Below, in pieces: positions 7,981-15,807 of a stretch of DNA of 38,224 bases (position 1 is the first letter of the stretch; each line of letters opens with the position of its first letter). The notes under the pieces were generated by a model. That model was not told the DNA's origin. It did not search any database and saw only the letters and a program-made list of their open reading frames with translations. The stretch lies in assembly GCA_965603095.1 (NCBI GenBank), contig CBFDBQ010000016.1:1-38224 (forward strand), in the 5' to 3' direction. The stretch comes from DAOVVL01 sp965603095 (lineage in GTDB: Bacteria > Pseudomonadota > Alphaproteobacteria > Rhodospirillales > Magnetovibrionaceae). Position numbers and translations under genes: made by a program.

Positions 7981-9125
7981 ACAAGCCCACTGATAACGCC
8001 AAAACTAACGCACGCCTTGTTACAGCAAAGCGCGTGGTGATAAAGGTCGGCTCGGCTTTGTTGGTTGATGAAACCCACGGCACCGTTCATCGTAAATGGT
8101 TGGAAAGTCTGGCCGCTGATATAAAAGTAATGCGGGATAGAGGCCAAGAAGTAGTGTTGGTTTCTTCCGGCGCCATTGCGGTTGGGCGTCGTTATCTGAA
8201 ATTGAACAGTGGCCAGCTAAAGCTAGAAGAGCAACAAGCGGCCGCCGCAACCGGGCAGATACGTTTGGCCCATGCTTACCAAGAAGTTCTAGATGGTCAT
8301 AAAATAACCGTGTCACAGGTTTTAATAACATTAGACGATACGGAAAATAGACGTCGCTATCTAAATGCCCGCAATACCATAAATGCGCTTTTGCGCCTTG
8401 GCGCGGTTCCTTTAATTAATGAAAATGACACCGTTGCCACCGATGAAATTCGCTTTGGCGATAATGACAGATTAGCCGCCCGGGTTGCGGCCATGATAAG
8501 TGCTGATGCATTGGTATTGCTAAGCGATATTGATGGTCTTTATACGGCCGACCCCGCAACTAACGCGACGGCCAAACACATAGATGAAATAAACGAAATA
8601 ACACCCGAGATTGAAGCCATGGCAGGAAGTGCGCGTACCGATGTTGGTTCTGGTGGCATGGTTACTAAATTAGCGGCGGGGAAAATATGTCTAGCCAATG
8701 GTTGCGCTATGGTTATTGCAAAAGGCGATATGGAAAACCCCATAGACGCAATTACTAAAGGCAACAAGGTTTCATGGTTTTTGCCTAAAACAACACCTGC
8801 CGGTTCGCGCAAGCGTTGGATTGCGGCATCGCTTCAACCCAACGGAACATTGGTGGTTGATGATGGCGCATTAAACGCGCTTAAAAGCGGCAAAAGCCTT
8901 TTGGCCGCTGGTGTTGGTGCGGTTGAAGGTGATTTTGAAAAAGGTGATGCGGTTTTTATCTGCGATAAATCTGGCAATGAAATTGCCCGGGGTTTAAGCG
9001 CCTATTCATCAATAGATGCTAAAAAAATTATTGGCCATAAATCGACAGAGTTTGAAAAAATACTAGGCTATCGTGGGCGTGATGAAATAGTTCACCGCGA
9101 TGATATGTCTATTTTGCCAAAATAA
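7977..9125 (+). CDS. proB: Glutamate 5-kinase
   Basis: ProB phosphorylates L-glutamate in the first step of proline synthesis and is normally feedback-inhibited by proline. The 382-residue protein has an amino-acid-kinase domain with VIKVGSALL (21-29), LVSSGAIAVG (61-70), the glutamate site LINENDTV and GDNDRLAARVA, and the nucleotide site SDIDGLYT. A C-terminal PUA domain follows (about 285-365). It overlaps obgE by ATGA. Its usual partner proA lies about 0.9 kb downstream, on the far side of an opposite-strand pentapeptide gene, so the common proB-proA continuity is interrupted. Confidence 0.97.
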   Translation: MNKPTDNAKTNARLVTAKRVVIKVGSALLVDETHGTVHRKWLESLAADIKVMRDRGQEVVLVSSGAIAVGRRYLKLNSGQLKLEEQQAAAATGQIRLAHAYQEVLDGHKITVSQVLITLDDTENRRRYLNARNTINALLRLGAVPLINENDTVATDEIRFGDNDRLAARVAAMISADALVLLSDIDGLYTADPATNATAKHIDEINEITPEIEAMAGSARTDVGSGGMVTKLAAGKICLANGCAMVIAKGDMENPIDAITKGNKVSWFLPKTTPAGSRKRWIAASLQPNGTLVVDDGALNALKSGKSLLAAGVGAVEGDFEKGDAVFICDKSGNEIARGLSAYSSIDAKKIIGHKSTEFEKILGYRGRDEIVHRDDMSILPK

Positions 9126-9159
9126 ATTTTTAAGTATAATTTGTAAGGATAAAAATAAC

Positions 9160-9180
9160 GCGATAAATATTATTTATCGC
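9160..9180 (-). terminator. Perfect 10-bp palindrome at the pentapeptide gene end, candidate terminator
   Basis: GCGATAAATA and TATTTATCGC form a perfect 10-bp inverted repeat around a single T. It spans the stop codon of the minus-strand pentapeptide gene (9170-9172), 34 bases past the proB stop. Read on the minus strand it is followed by GTTATTTTTATCC, a T-rich tract consistent with termination. On the plus strand no T-run follows, so it would be at best a weak terminator for proB. A protein-binding palindrome is the alternative. Confidence 0.5.
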
Positions 9181-9817
9181 AACTACCTTTGGCGTTAGCG
9201 GCGCAGCGCCTGCCATTGGTCCAAATCGCGTTGGCAAAGACTGTGTTAAATCTGCTGGAACCGTCTAGGCTTGCACCCGTAAGGTCGGAACCAGAAAAAT
9301 CGGCGTTATCCATTTTTGAATCTTCAAGGTTGGCGTCTTTTAATTTTGCACCTTGCATGCGTGCCATTTGCATATTGGCATCTTCAAGATCGGCCTCTTG
9401 AAGGTTAGCCCCAGTAAAGTATGCGCCCCGCAGGTTTGCGCCAACCAGTATTGCTTTTTTAAGGATGGCACCGGAAACATTAGCGCTTTTCATATTGGCA
9501 TCTTCAAGATTGGCGCCGCTAAGGTCGGCTTTGGTAAGTATAGCTCCGCTAAGGTTGGCGCGCTCTAAATCTACACCAACAAGTATTGCGTGTTTTAGAT
9601 TTGTGTTTTTAAGGCGGGCTTTGGAAAGGTCGGCTCTGCTAAGGTCCACCCCTTGCAAGTTTAGCTTTTCCTTTTTGCAGCCAGACCAGTCAACCCCCGG
9701 CCCAGCCGGATCTGTGCAGGCGGCAAGAGACTGAGTAGAATAAAGTATGCCCATAATGGTTATGGCAAAAATGCCAAATTTATAGGATTTAGTTGAATAT
9801 TTTTCATGGTGTTTCAT
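9170..9817 (-). CDS. Exported pentapeptide-repeat protein
   Basis: A 215-residue protein. A signal peptide (about 1-33, with hydrophobic core FGIFAITIMGILY) is followed by a CTDPAGPGVDWSGC segment. About 28 consecutive pentapeptide repeats of A(D/N)LxG type follow (about 52-195), then a short cap, WTNGRRCAANAKGSC. The repeats predict a right-handed quadrilateral beta-helix. Cys34/Cys47 and Cys205/Cys213 could form disulfides that seal each end, which suits the periplasm. LAAC at 31-34 also resembles a lipobox, so a lipoprotein is possible. Its function is unknown; export argues against Qnr-like gyrase mimicry. The gene lies on the strand opposite to proB and proA and splits them. Confidence 0.85.
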   Translation of the reverse strand: MKHHEKYSTKSYKFGIFAITIMGILYSTQSLAACTDPAGPGVDWSGCKKEKLNLQGVDLSRADLSKARLKNTNLKHAILVGVDLERANLSGAILTKADLSGANLEDANMKSANVSGAILKKAILVGANLRGAYFTGANLQEADLEDANMQMARMQGAKLKDANLEDSKMDNADFSGSDLTGASLDGSSRFNTVFANAIWTNGRRCAANAKGSCDK

Positions 9818-10014
9818 GGTATTTGTATACGCCTAAAACATAAGTAAATTATTATATGGATTGGCTACCGGGAATGGGGTCATTAGTCAACATTCTGATT
9901 TATGAATTGACAAAAATACAGGAAATATTGACTGAAAAGTGGTGATATTTCGTTCAGCTAGTATATTTTAATTATTAGACAGAAAATATTCACAAAGGCA
10001 TTAGAGTTAAGGTC

Positions 10015-11283
10015 ATGAACAAAGAAACAATACCTCAGTTGATGAAAAAAATTGGCGAAAACGCCAAAGCTTCCCTTGCCTTGCTGGGAGCGTCAAAGGC
10101 CAGCCAACGCCAACAAGCCCTTACGTTAGGGGCGAAAGCTTTGCGTGAACAGTCGGGTGATATTATTGCTGCCAATAATAAAGACATTATTGCCGCCAAT
10201 GAAAAAGGCCTAACCCCAGCCATGATTGACCGTCTGCGTCTTGATGCAGGGCGGATTGATCTCATGGCAAAGGGGCTGGAAGATATTGCGGCATTGCCCG
10301 ACCCGGTTGGTCGGGTGCTGGCCGAATGGGAACGGCCCAACGGATTAAAAATAAAACGCGTTGCCGTGCCCCTTGGCGTCATTGGTGTTATTTATGAATC
10401 TCGGCCCAACGTCACTGCTGATGCTGGTGCACTTTGTCTGAAAGCGGGTAATGCCTGCATATTGCGTGGCGGCTCAGACAGCGTGCATTCCAGCGCCGCA
10501 ATTCATGATTGCCTTGTAAAAGGGCTTGTCGCTGCCGGGTTACCTGCAGATGCAATTCAGCGCATACCCACAACTGATCGTGACGCGGTTGGTGAAATGT
10601 TAAATATGGCAGACACCATAGATGTAATTGTTCCTCGAGGAGGAAAATCATTAATCGAACGTATAACGGCCGAAAGCAAGGTGCCTTTGTTTAAGCATCT
10701 CGAAGGTATTTGCCATACATACGTTGATAAAGCTGCCGATGCCCAAAAAGCTCGCGCCATAGTTCTTAACGCTAAAATGCGCCGCACTGGTATTTGTGGT
10801 GCAACCGAAACATTATTGGTTGATAGCAGTTCAGAAAATTCTGTTCTAGCCACACTGGTAAAAGACCTGCTTGATGCAGGGTGCGAAGTGCGCGGCGATG
10901 AAGCAACACAAAAAGTTGACGAACGGGTAATTGCCGCCAACATCGAAGATTGGGGAACAGAATATCTTGATGCAATTATAAATGTTCGCCAGGTAGATGG
11001 GGTGGATGGGGCCATAAAACATATCGCCAAATATGGAACCAATCATACAGATGCAATTATTAGCGAAGATGAAAAAGCCATTGAAAGTTTTACCAATAAT
11101 GTTGATAGCGCAATTGTTATGGTAAATGCCTCAACTCAGTTTGCCGACGGCGCCCAATTTGGTATGGGTGCAGAAATTGGTATTTCCACTGGCAAGCTTC
11201 ATGCTCGTGGCCCAGTTGGAGTCGAACAGCTAACCAGTTTTAAATACATAGTTGTTGGAACTGGCCAAACTAGACCGGAATGA
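10015..11283 (+). CDS. proA: Gamma-glutamyl phosphate reductase
   Basis: ProA reduces glutamyl-5-phosphate with NADPH to glutamate semialdehyde, the second proline step. The 422-residue protein has the aldehyde-dehydrogenase-like fold, with LGVIGVIYESRPNVT in the cofactor domain, VPRGGKSLI, and the catalytic Cys261 in MRRTGICGATETLLVD. The signature ARGPVGVEQLTS is near the C-terminus. AAGG lies only two bases before the chosen ATG. An in-frame ATG at 10042 starts at MKKIGENAKASL, close to where other ProA proteins begin, but has no better ribosome site. The 197-base gap upstream is AT-rich and should hold the promoter of this proA-nadD run; I could not pick a convincing one. The stop shares ATGA with nadD. 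Confidence 0.96.
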   Translation: MNKETIPQLMKKIGENAKASLALLGASKASQRQQALTLGAKALREQSGDIIAANNKDIIAANEKGLTPAMIDRLRLDAGRIDLMAKGLEDIAALPDPVGRVLAEWERPNGLKIKRVAVPLGVIGVIYESRPNVTADAGALCLKAGNACILRGGSDSVHSSAAIHDCLVKGLVAAGLPADAIQRIPTTDRDAVGEMLNMADTIDVIVPRGGKSLIERITAESKVPLFKHLEGICHTYVDKAADAQKARAIVLNAKMRRTGICGATETLLVDSSSENSVLATLVKDLLDAGCEVRGDEATQKVDERVIAANIEDWGTEYLDAIINVRQVDGVDGAIKHIAKYGTNHTDAIISEDEKAIESFTNNVDSAIVMVNASTQFADGAQFGMGAEIGISTGKLHARGPVGVEQLTSFKYIVVGTGQTRPE

Positions 11284-11891
11284 AAGCCATGAAAAATAAT
11301 AGACGCATAGGCATTTTAGGTGGCTCGTTTAATCCAGCCCACGAAGGTCATCTGCATGTATCGCAATTGGCGCTTGATCAGTTAAAGCTGGATGAATTGT
11401 GGTGGATGGTATCACCGCAAAATCCACTTAAACCAACCGAGGATATGGCCAGTTTTAAACAAAGAATGGATCAGGCCGGTGTAATTGCGGCACGCGATGG
11501 TCGAATAACGGTAACTGATTTTGAAAATACTTCAGATACAAGATATTCCATTGATACAATTTCGGCCCTTAAATCCGCTTATCCAGATGTTTCGTTTGTT
11601 TGGGTTATGGGGGCAGATAACCTCAGGCAAATGCCCCGTTGGCGTAGTTGGCAAAAAATATTTAGATCAATACCCATTGCGATTTTCCCCCGTGCACCCC
11701 ATTCTTTAAGGGCGCTTAATGGTCGTGTGGCAAGGCGTTTTTCCGCTGCGATGCTTAATCCTAAAAATGCATCACGGCTTGCTGGGCATCGGACACCCGC
11801 TTGGGTTATGCTACAGGCCCCGCTTCATGGCCAGTCAGCAACCAGGCTCCGTCAAAGTGTGGGCCAAAATGAGGGCCATGTTCAAGCTTAA
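11280..11891 (+). CDS. nadD: Nicotinate-nucleotide adenylyltransferase
   Basis: NadD transfers AMP from ATP to nicotinate mononucleotide, giving deamido-NAD. The 203-residue protein starts with the nucleotidyltransferase signature GGSFNPAHEGHLH (14-26, HxGH at 21-24). It continues with NPLK, DTRYSIDTI and VMGADNLRQMPRW, the substrate-binding segments of the family. The C-terminal ATRLRQSV replaces the more usual SSTxLR motif. The ATG overlaps the proA stop; the ATG at 11289 is an alternative start that leaves the domain intact. Confidence 0.95.
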   Translation: MKAMKNNRRIGILGGSFNPAHEGHLHVSQLALDQLKLDELWWMVSPQNPLKPTEDMASFKQRMDQAGVIAARDGRITVTDFENTSDTRYSIDTISALKSAYPDVSFVWVMGADNLRQMPRWRSWQKIFRSIPIAIFPRAPHSLRALNGRVARRFSAAMLNPKNASRLAGHRTPAWVMLQAPLHGQSATRLRQSVGQNEGHVQA

Positions 11892-11899
11892 CGGCGCTA

Positions 11900-11923
11900 A
11901 TTAGCCTAATTTTAATGGCTAAT
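11900..11923. repeat. Inverted repeat between nadD and rsfS
   Basis: ATTAGCC and GGCTAAT form a perfect 7-bp inverted repeat around the AT-only loop TAATTTTAAT, 8 bases past the nadD stop and about 40 bases before rsfS. No T-run follows, so it is not a classical terminator. It could be an mRNA processing or stabilising hairpin. Confidence 0.35.
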
Positions 11924-11960
11924 ATGGTAGAACTAGGCAATCGTTATCACATCTTTTGTA

Positions 11961-12383
11961 ATGAAAAGGATAAAGATTATTCCACAATTAAATAACACTT
12001 CATCATCGGTCACACCAACCGCGCCAACCGCGAAAGAATTATTAAAGCTGGTGAAAACTTCACTGGAAGACGGCAAGGCAAAAGACATTGTCGTCATAGA
12101 TATTATCGGCAAAAGCGATATTGCAGATTATCTTGTAATTGCATCGGGTACTTCAGGTCGACATGTGGCGGCAATTGCCGGAAACTTGCGCGATGATTTG
12201 AAAAAAGGCGGGCAAGACAAGGTCGCAGTCGAGGGAATTAGTCAAGCAGATTGGGCTTTGGTTGATTGTGGCGATGTGGTTGTTCACATTTTCCATCCCG
12301 AAGTAAGAGAGTTTTACAACCTTGAAAAAATGTGGGGCTCTAATGGAAAAGATAAAGACAGCACAATCAGCAAAAACACCTGA
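11961..12383 (+). CDS. rsfS: Ribosomal silencing factor
   Basis: RsfS binds L14 and blocks joining of the 30S and 50S subunits when nutrients are scarce. The 140-residue protein has the family core KAKDIVVIDI, ADYLVIASGTSGRHVAAIA and the highly conserved DWALVDCGDVVVHIF followed by EVREFYNLEKMW. The first 22 residues are Ser/Thr-rich and outside the fold. No clear Shine-Dalgarno precedes the ATG, so the true start could differ slightly. It stands between nadD and rlmH, the common bacterial order. Confidence 0.95.
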   Translation: MKRIKIIPQLNNTSSSVTPTAPTAKELLKLVKTSLEDGKAKDIVVIDIIGKSDIADYLVIASGTSGRHVAAIAGNLRDDLKKGGQDKVAVEGISQADWALVDCGDVVVHIFHPEVREFYNLEKMWGSNGKDKDSTISKNT

Positions 12384-12413
12384 TTGTTTGCTCAGGTACG
12401 GGAATACAGCTCA

Positions 12414-12872
12414 TTGCAATATTCAATTGTCGCCATAGGCAAGATGCGCCCTTCGGTGGAGCGAGATTTGCTGAATAATTTTTCCGAACGCATAAGACCA
12501 AAACCATTGGTTATAGAGGTTGAGGAAAAACGCAATCTTTCTTCAAATGAATTAAAAGACCGCGAAGGTGATCTTCTTATTAGCGCGGTTCCAGACGGCG
12601 CAAAAATTATTGCCCTTGATGAAAATGGTAAATCTTTATCCAGCCGTAAACTGGCAAATCTATTGGGTTCGTGGGCTGACGAGGGGGTGCGTGAAACTTC
12701 TTTTGTCATTGGTGGTGCCGATGGATTGGGTGATAAAGTTCGCAAAAAAGCAGATTTAACTCTTTCTTTGGGGGCTTTGACGTGGCCCCATATGATGGTT
12801 CGTGGCATGGTGGCCGAACAAATATACCGGGCCCAGTCCATACTTTCTGGGCATCCCTATCATCGCGATTAA
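12414..12872 (+). CDS. rlmH: 23S rRNA pseudouridine-1915 N3-methyltransferase
   Basis: RlmH is a SPOUT-class SAM methyltransferase acting on the assembled ribosome at helix 69. Diagnostic motifs are FVIGGADGLGD (97-107), LSLGALTWPHMMVRGMVAEQ and the C-terminal YRAQSILSGHPYHRD. No ATG is available at the proper place. I chose the TTG at 12414 because it gives 152 residues beginning MQYSIVAIGK, matching the family N-terminus, and GGGAA lies nine bases upstream. A TTG at 12384, immediately after the rsfS stop, would add ten residues and is the alternative. Confidence 0.95.
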   Translation: MQYSIVAIGKMRPSVERDLLNNFSERIRPKPLVIEVEEKRNLSSNELKDREGDLLISAVPDGAKIIALDENGKSLSSRKLANLLGSWADEGVRETSFVIGGADGLGDKVRKKADLTLSLGALTWPHMMVRGMVAEQIYRAQSILSGHPYHRD

Positions 12873-12926
12873 TTCGTTATTAAATCTGGGGTGCGAATAT
12901 CTAGCTTTAAGGGCTATATTAAAGAC

Positions 12927-14477
12927 ATGAATAAAAATGATAATTCAGCGATAAAACCTGTCGTTCTTTGTATATTGGATGGCTGGGGCGAGCGAGACGA
13001 AACAACCTGTAATGCAGTAAATGCGGGTGCTACCCCAAATTGGGACAGGTTAAATAAAAGCTGTCCAAAATCAAAACTCAAGGCATCGGCATTAGATGTC
13101 GGCCTGCCTGATGGCCAGATGGGAAACTCCGAAGTAGGACACATGACCTTGGGCGCGGGCCGGGTAATTATGCAAGACCTACCCCGCATTGATGCCGCCA
13201 TTCATGATAGCTCGCTTGATGAAAATAAAAAATTAATTACTTTCATAGAAAAGCTAAAAAAATCTGGTGGCACCTGTCATTTAATGGGGTTGCTTTCACC
13301 GGGCGGGGTGCATTCGCATCATTGGCACATGCGTACCCTTGCCACAATAATTTCCAACGCAGGGGTTAAGGTAAAAGTTCATGCTTTTTTAGATGGACGC
13401 GATACGCCACCTAAAAGTGCAGATAATTATATGAAACGGTTTGAATCAGAATGCCGGCACCTGAAAGACGTTTCCGTGGCTACAATTTGTGGACGTTACT
13501 GGGTAATGGATCGGGACAAGCGTTGGGACAGGGTAGAAAAAGCATATAAGTTACTGGTCCATGGTGAGGGCAATAATGTAGCCAAATCCGCAGATGCTAT
13601 AAAGGCCGCATACGCCGAAGACACAACGGATGAATTCATTGAACCCACAGCCATAAATGGATTTGATGGCATGAAGGACGGTGACGGTTTGTTTATGGCA
13701 AATTTTCGTTCAGACCGAGCGCGCGAAATATTAGACGCCTTGGTTGACCCTGATTTTGATGGGTTTAGCCGATCCAAAACCATTAATTTTTCCGCCCTTT
13801 TAGGCATGGTTGATTATTCGGATAATTTAAAAAGGTTTTTTTCATCACTGTTTGCGCCGGTTGAACTTTATGACATTTTGCCAGAGCTAATATCGAACGC
13901 TGGTAAGAAACAATTACACATTGCTGAAACTGAAAAATATGCCCATGTAACTTTTTTCTTTAATGGCGGACGGGAAGACACTTTCCCGGGCGAAAAACGC
14001 ATACTTATTCCTTCACCAAATGTTGCGACTTATGATGAAAAGCCTGAAATGTCTGCCCCCGAGGTAACCGATAAATTAGTTGAAGCAATTGGATCGGGTG
14101 AATTTGATTTCATAGTCGTTAATTATGCCAACGGCGATATGGTTGGCCACACGGGCATAATGGGTGCGGCAATAAAAGCAGTGGAAGCACTAGATGCTTG
14201 TATTGCCAGACTAGAGGTCGCCGTGCTTGACGCTGGCGGCACCATGTTAATTACTGCAGATCATGGTAACTGTGAAAAAATGTGCCATGCCGGGCAACCA
14301 CATACGGCGCATACACTTAATAAGGTGCCAGCAATATTGGTTGGTGCCCCAGATTGGGTTGGCGGCCTTAATGATGGCGGGTTAATTGATGTTGCACCAA
14401 CAATGTTAAAATTCCTAGGTATGGATATACCAGATGTCATGGCTGGTCATTCGCTAGTTGTTGAAAAAAAAGGTTAA
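12927..14477 (+). CDS. gpmI: 2,3-bisphosphoglycerate-independent phosphoglycerate mutase
   Basis: GpmI interconverts 3- and 2-phosphoglycerate through a phosphoserine intermediate and needs two Mn2+ ions. The 516-residue protein from the ATG at 12927 fits the usual length of about 514; a GTG at 12891 would add 12 residues. Asp18 in LCILDGWGERD and the nucleophile Ser68 in GQMGNSEVGHMTLGAGR are present. Further ligands are HSHHWHM, DGRDTPP, NGDMVGHTG and ITADHGNCEKM with a downstream HTAHT. It is followed after seven bases by envC and may share a transcript with the cell-wall genes. Confidence 0.97.
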   Translation: MNKNDNSAIKPVVLCILDGWGERDETTCNAVNAGATPNWDRLNKSCPKSKLKASALDVGLPDGQMGNSEVGHMTLGAGRVIMQDLPRIDAAIHDSSLDENKKLITFIEKLKKSGGTCHLMGLLSPGGVHSHHWHMRTLATIISNAGVKVKVHAFLDGRDTPPKSADNYMKRFESECRHLKDVSVATICGRYWVMDRDKRWDRVEKAYKLLVHGEGNNVAKSADAIKAAYAEDTTDEFIEPTAINGFDGMKDGDGLFMANFRSDRAREILDALVDPDFDGFSRSKTINFSALLGMVDYSDNLKRFFSSLFAPVELYDILPELISNAGKKQLHIAETEKYAHVTFFFNGGREDTFPGEKRILIPSPNVATYDEKPEMSAPEVTDKLVEAIGSGEFDFIVVNYANGDMVGHTGIMGAAIKAVEALDACIARLEVAVLDAGGTMLITADHGNCEKMCHAGQPHTAHTLNKVPAILVGAPDWVGGLNDGGLIDVAPTMLKFLGMDIPDVMAGHSLVVEKKG

Positions 14478-14484
14478 ACAGTTA

Positions 14485-15807
14485 ATGCGTTCGCCAGCAT
14501 TTATCTTGAAAACAATATTTTTAACGATGGCTTGCTTAACCCCTTTTTGGGCTGAGGCACAATCTGTTAATAATGCTGGGCAATCACTTGAAAGCGTCGA
14601 GCAAAAAATCGAAAGAAAAAAACAAGAAAGCAAAAGACTTAAAGCCGAAGCAGCTAAACTTAAAAGTGAAGTCAAAGACCTAAACGTCAATATGGTAAAA
14701 GCCGCAAAGCGAGTTCAACAACAAGAAATAAAAGTTCTTGAAATTGAAACCGAACTTTCTGATATGTCGCGTGCTGCAAAATTAAAAGAAGATAGTTTGC
14801 GCCAACGTGGGGATCAATTTTCTGGTGTCATTATGGCATTAACAAGAATGTCACGCACCCCAACAGAGGCACTTATTGTGCAACCAATGGCACCAGAAGA
14901 TATGGTGCGAAGTGCAATATTGCTTCGTTCAGCAGTTCCACAATTAGAAGGAAGTGCTCGTGCGTTACGCGATGAATTAGATGGCTTAAGCATTGCCCGA
15001 GCCGAAGTTGAAGACAGAAGAGCCGTTTTAGTAAATGCGTCACGTTCTTTGCAGGATGAACAAAAAGCTCTCGAAACAATGATAAAGAAAAAAACCGCAA
15101 TGCGGGCAGAGGCAATTTCAAAAAACCGCGCGGCAAGTTCGCAAATGCGCGAATTGTCAAAAAAAGCTAAAACCCTTCGCGAACTGCTAAGCAAAATAGA
15201 AAATTCTCGGGCTGAAATAGCCGCCCGGATGGAGGGCCAGATAGATAATAAGGATGCCCCCACAGCCACAACAATAAAAAAAATCAATACAGCCCCCGGC
15301 CTTAATGATTCTATGGGTGGTCCTGGGGGTGGTTTTGGGGGCGATTCTGGGGCTGATCAGCGTGCCGATTCGCCCGGTGGCGAAGGTGGCTTTATTGGAT
15401 CTATTTCCAAAGCTCGTGGTCAGCTACCATTTCCGGTGATAGGAACCCTTGTTGGTAGCTACGGACAGAATTTGGGAAATGGCATAAGCCGCAAGGGTAT
15501 TTCCATAGAAACCATGCATCAGGCGCAGGTAATATCGCCTTTTGACGGCAAGGTGGTGTTCTCTGGGCCGTTTCGTGGATACGGGCAGCTATTGATAATC
15601 GATCACGGCGAAGGATATCATAGCCTTCTCGCTGGGCTGGGGCGGATTGATGCCATTTTGGGCAACCCCGTGCTGGCCGGTGAACCGGTTGCTGTTATGA
15701 ACAAGGCTGGCGAACAGCCGGTCCTGTATGTTGAGTTTCGTCGCAATAATGAACCAGTTAATCCCCTGCCATGGCTTGTGCAGCGCAAAGGAAAAAATCA
15801 AGGATGA
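14485..15807 (+). CDS. envC: Murein hydrolase activator EnvC-like protein (inactive M23 domain)
   Basis: A periplasmic activator of cell-separation amidases. The 440-residue protein has a signal peptide (about 1-25, cleavage near AEA), a long coiled coil (about 35-235), a Gly/Asp-rich linker (about 275-300) and a C-terminal LytM/M23 domain. Where active M23 enzymes have HxxxD this protein has KGISIET, and where they have HxH it has LYVEFR. Zinc ligands are therefore missing, as in E. coli EnvC, which activates AmiA/AmiB instead of cutting. ATG at 14485 gives a clean signal peptide; a TTG at 14458 overlapping gpmI is the alternative. The stop shares ATGA with ctpA. Confidence 0.93.
   Translation: MRSPAFILKTIFLTMACLTPFWAEAQSVNNAGQSLESVEQKIERKKQESKRLKAEAAKLKSEVKDLNVNMVKAAKRVQQQEIKVLEIETELSDMSRAAKLKEDSLRQRGDQFSGVIMALTRMSRTPTEALIVQPMAPEDMVRSAILLRSAVPQLEGSARALRDELDGLSIARAEVEDRRAVLVNASRSLQDEQKALETMIKKKTAMRAEAISKNRAASSQMRELSKKAKTLRELLSKIENSRAEIAARMEGQIDNKDAPTATTIKKINTAPGLNDSMGGPGGGFGGDSGADQRADSPGGEGGFIGSISKARGQLPFPVIGTLVGSYGQNLGNGISRKGISIETMHQAQVISPFDGKVVFSGPFRGYGQLLIIDHGEGYHSLLAGLGRIDAILGNPVLAGEPVAVMNKAGEQPVLYVEFRRNNEPVNPLPWLVQRKGKNQG

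Noticed and set aside
9180..9700. CRISPR-like periodic repeat
   Set aside because: The periodicity is 15 bases from pentapeptide codons, not identical repeats with unique spacers.
9189..9734. Plus-strand open frames opposite the pentapeptide gene
   Set aside because: They arise because the repeat's complement lacks stops. They have no ribosome site or family resemblance and mirror the repeat periodicity.
9170..9817. Qnr/MfpA-like gyrase-protecting protein
   Set aside because: A signal peptide and paired cysteines point to the periplasm, away from gyrase.
9898..9966. proA promoter from TTGACA and TATATT-like sequences
   Set aside because: The -35-like and -10-like elements are spaced too far apart to form one promoter.
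14485..15807. Active M23 endopeptidase
   Set aside because: Both zinc-ligand motifs are lost, so it is called as an activator.
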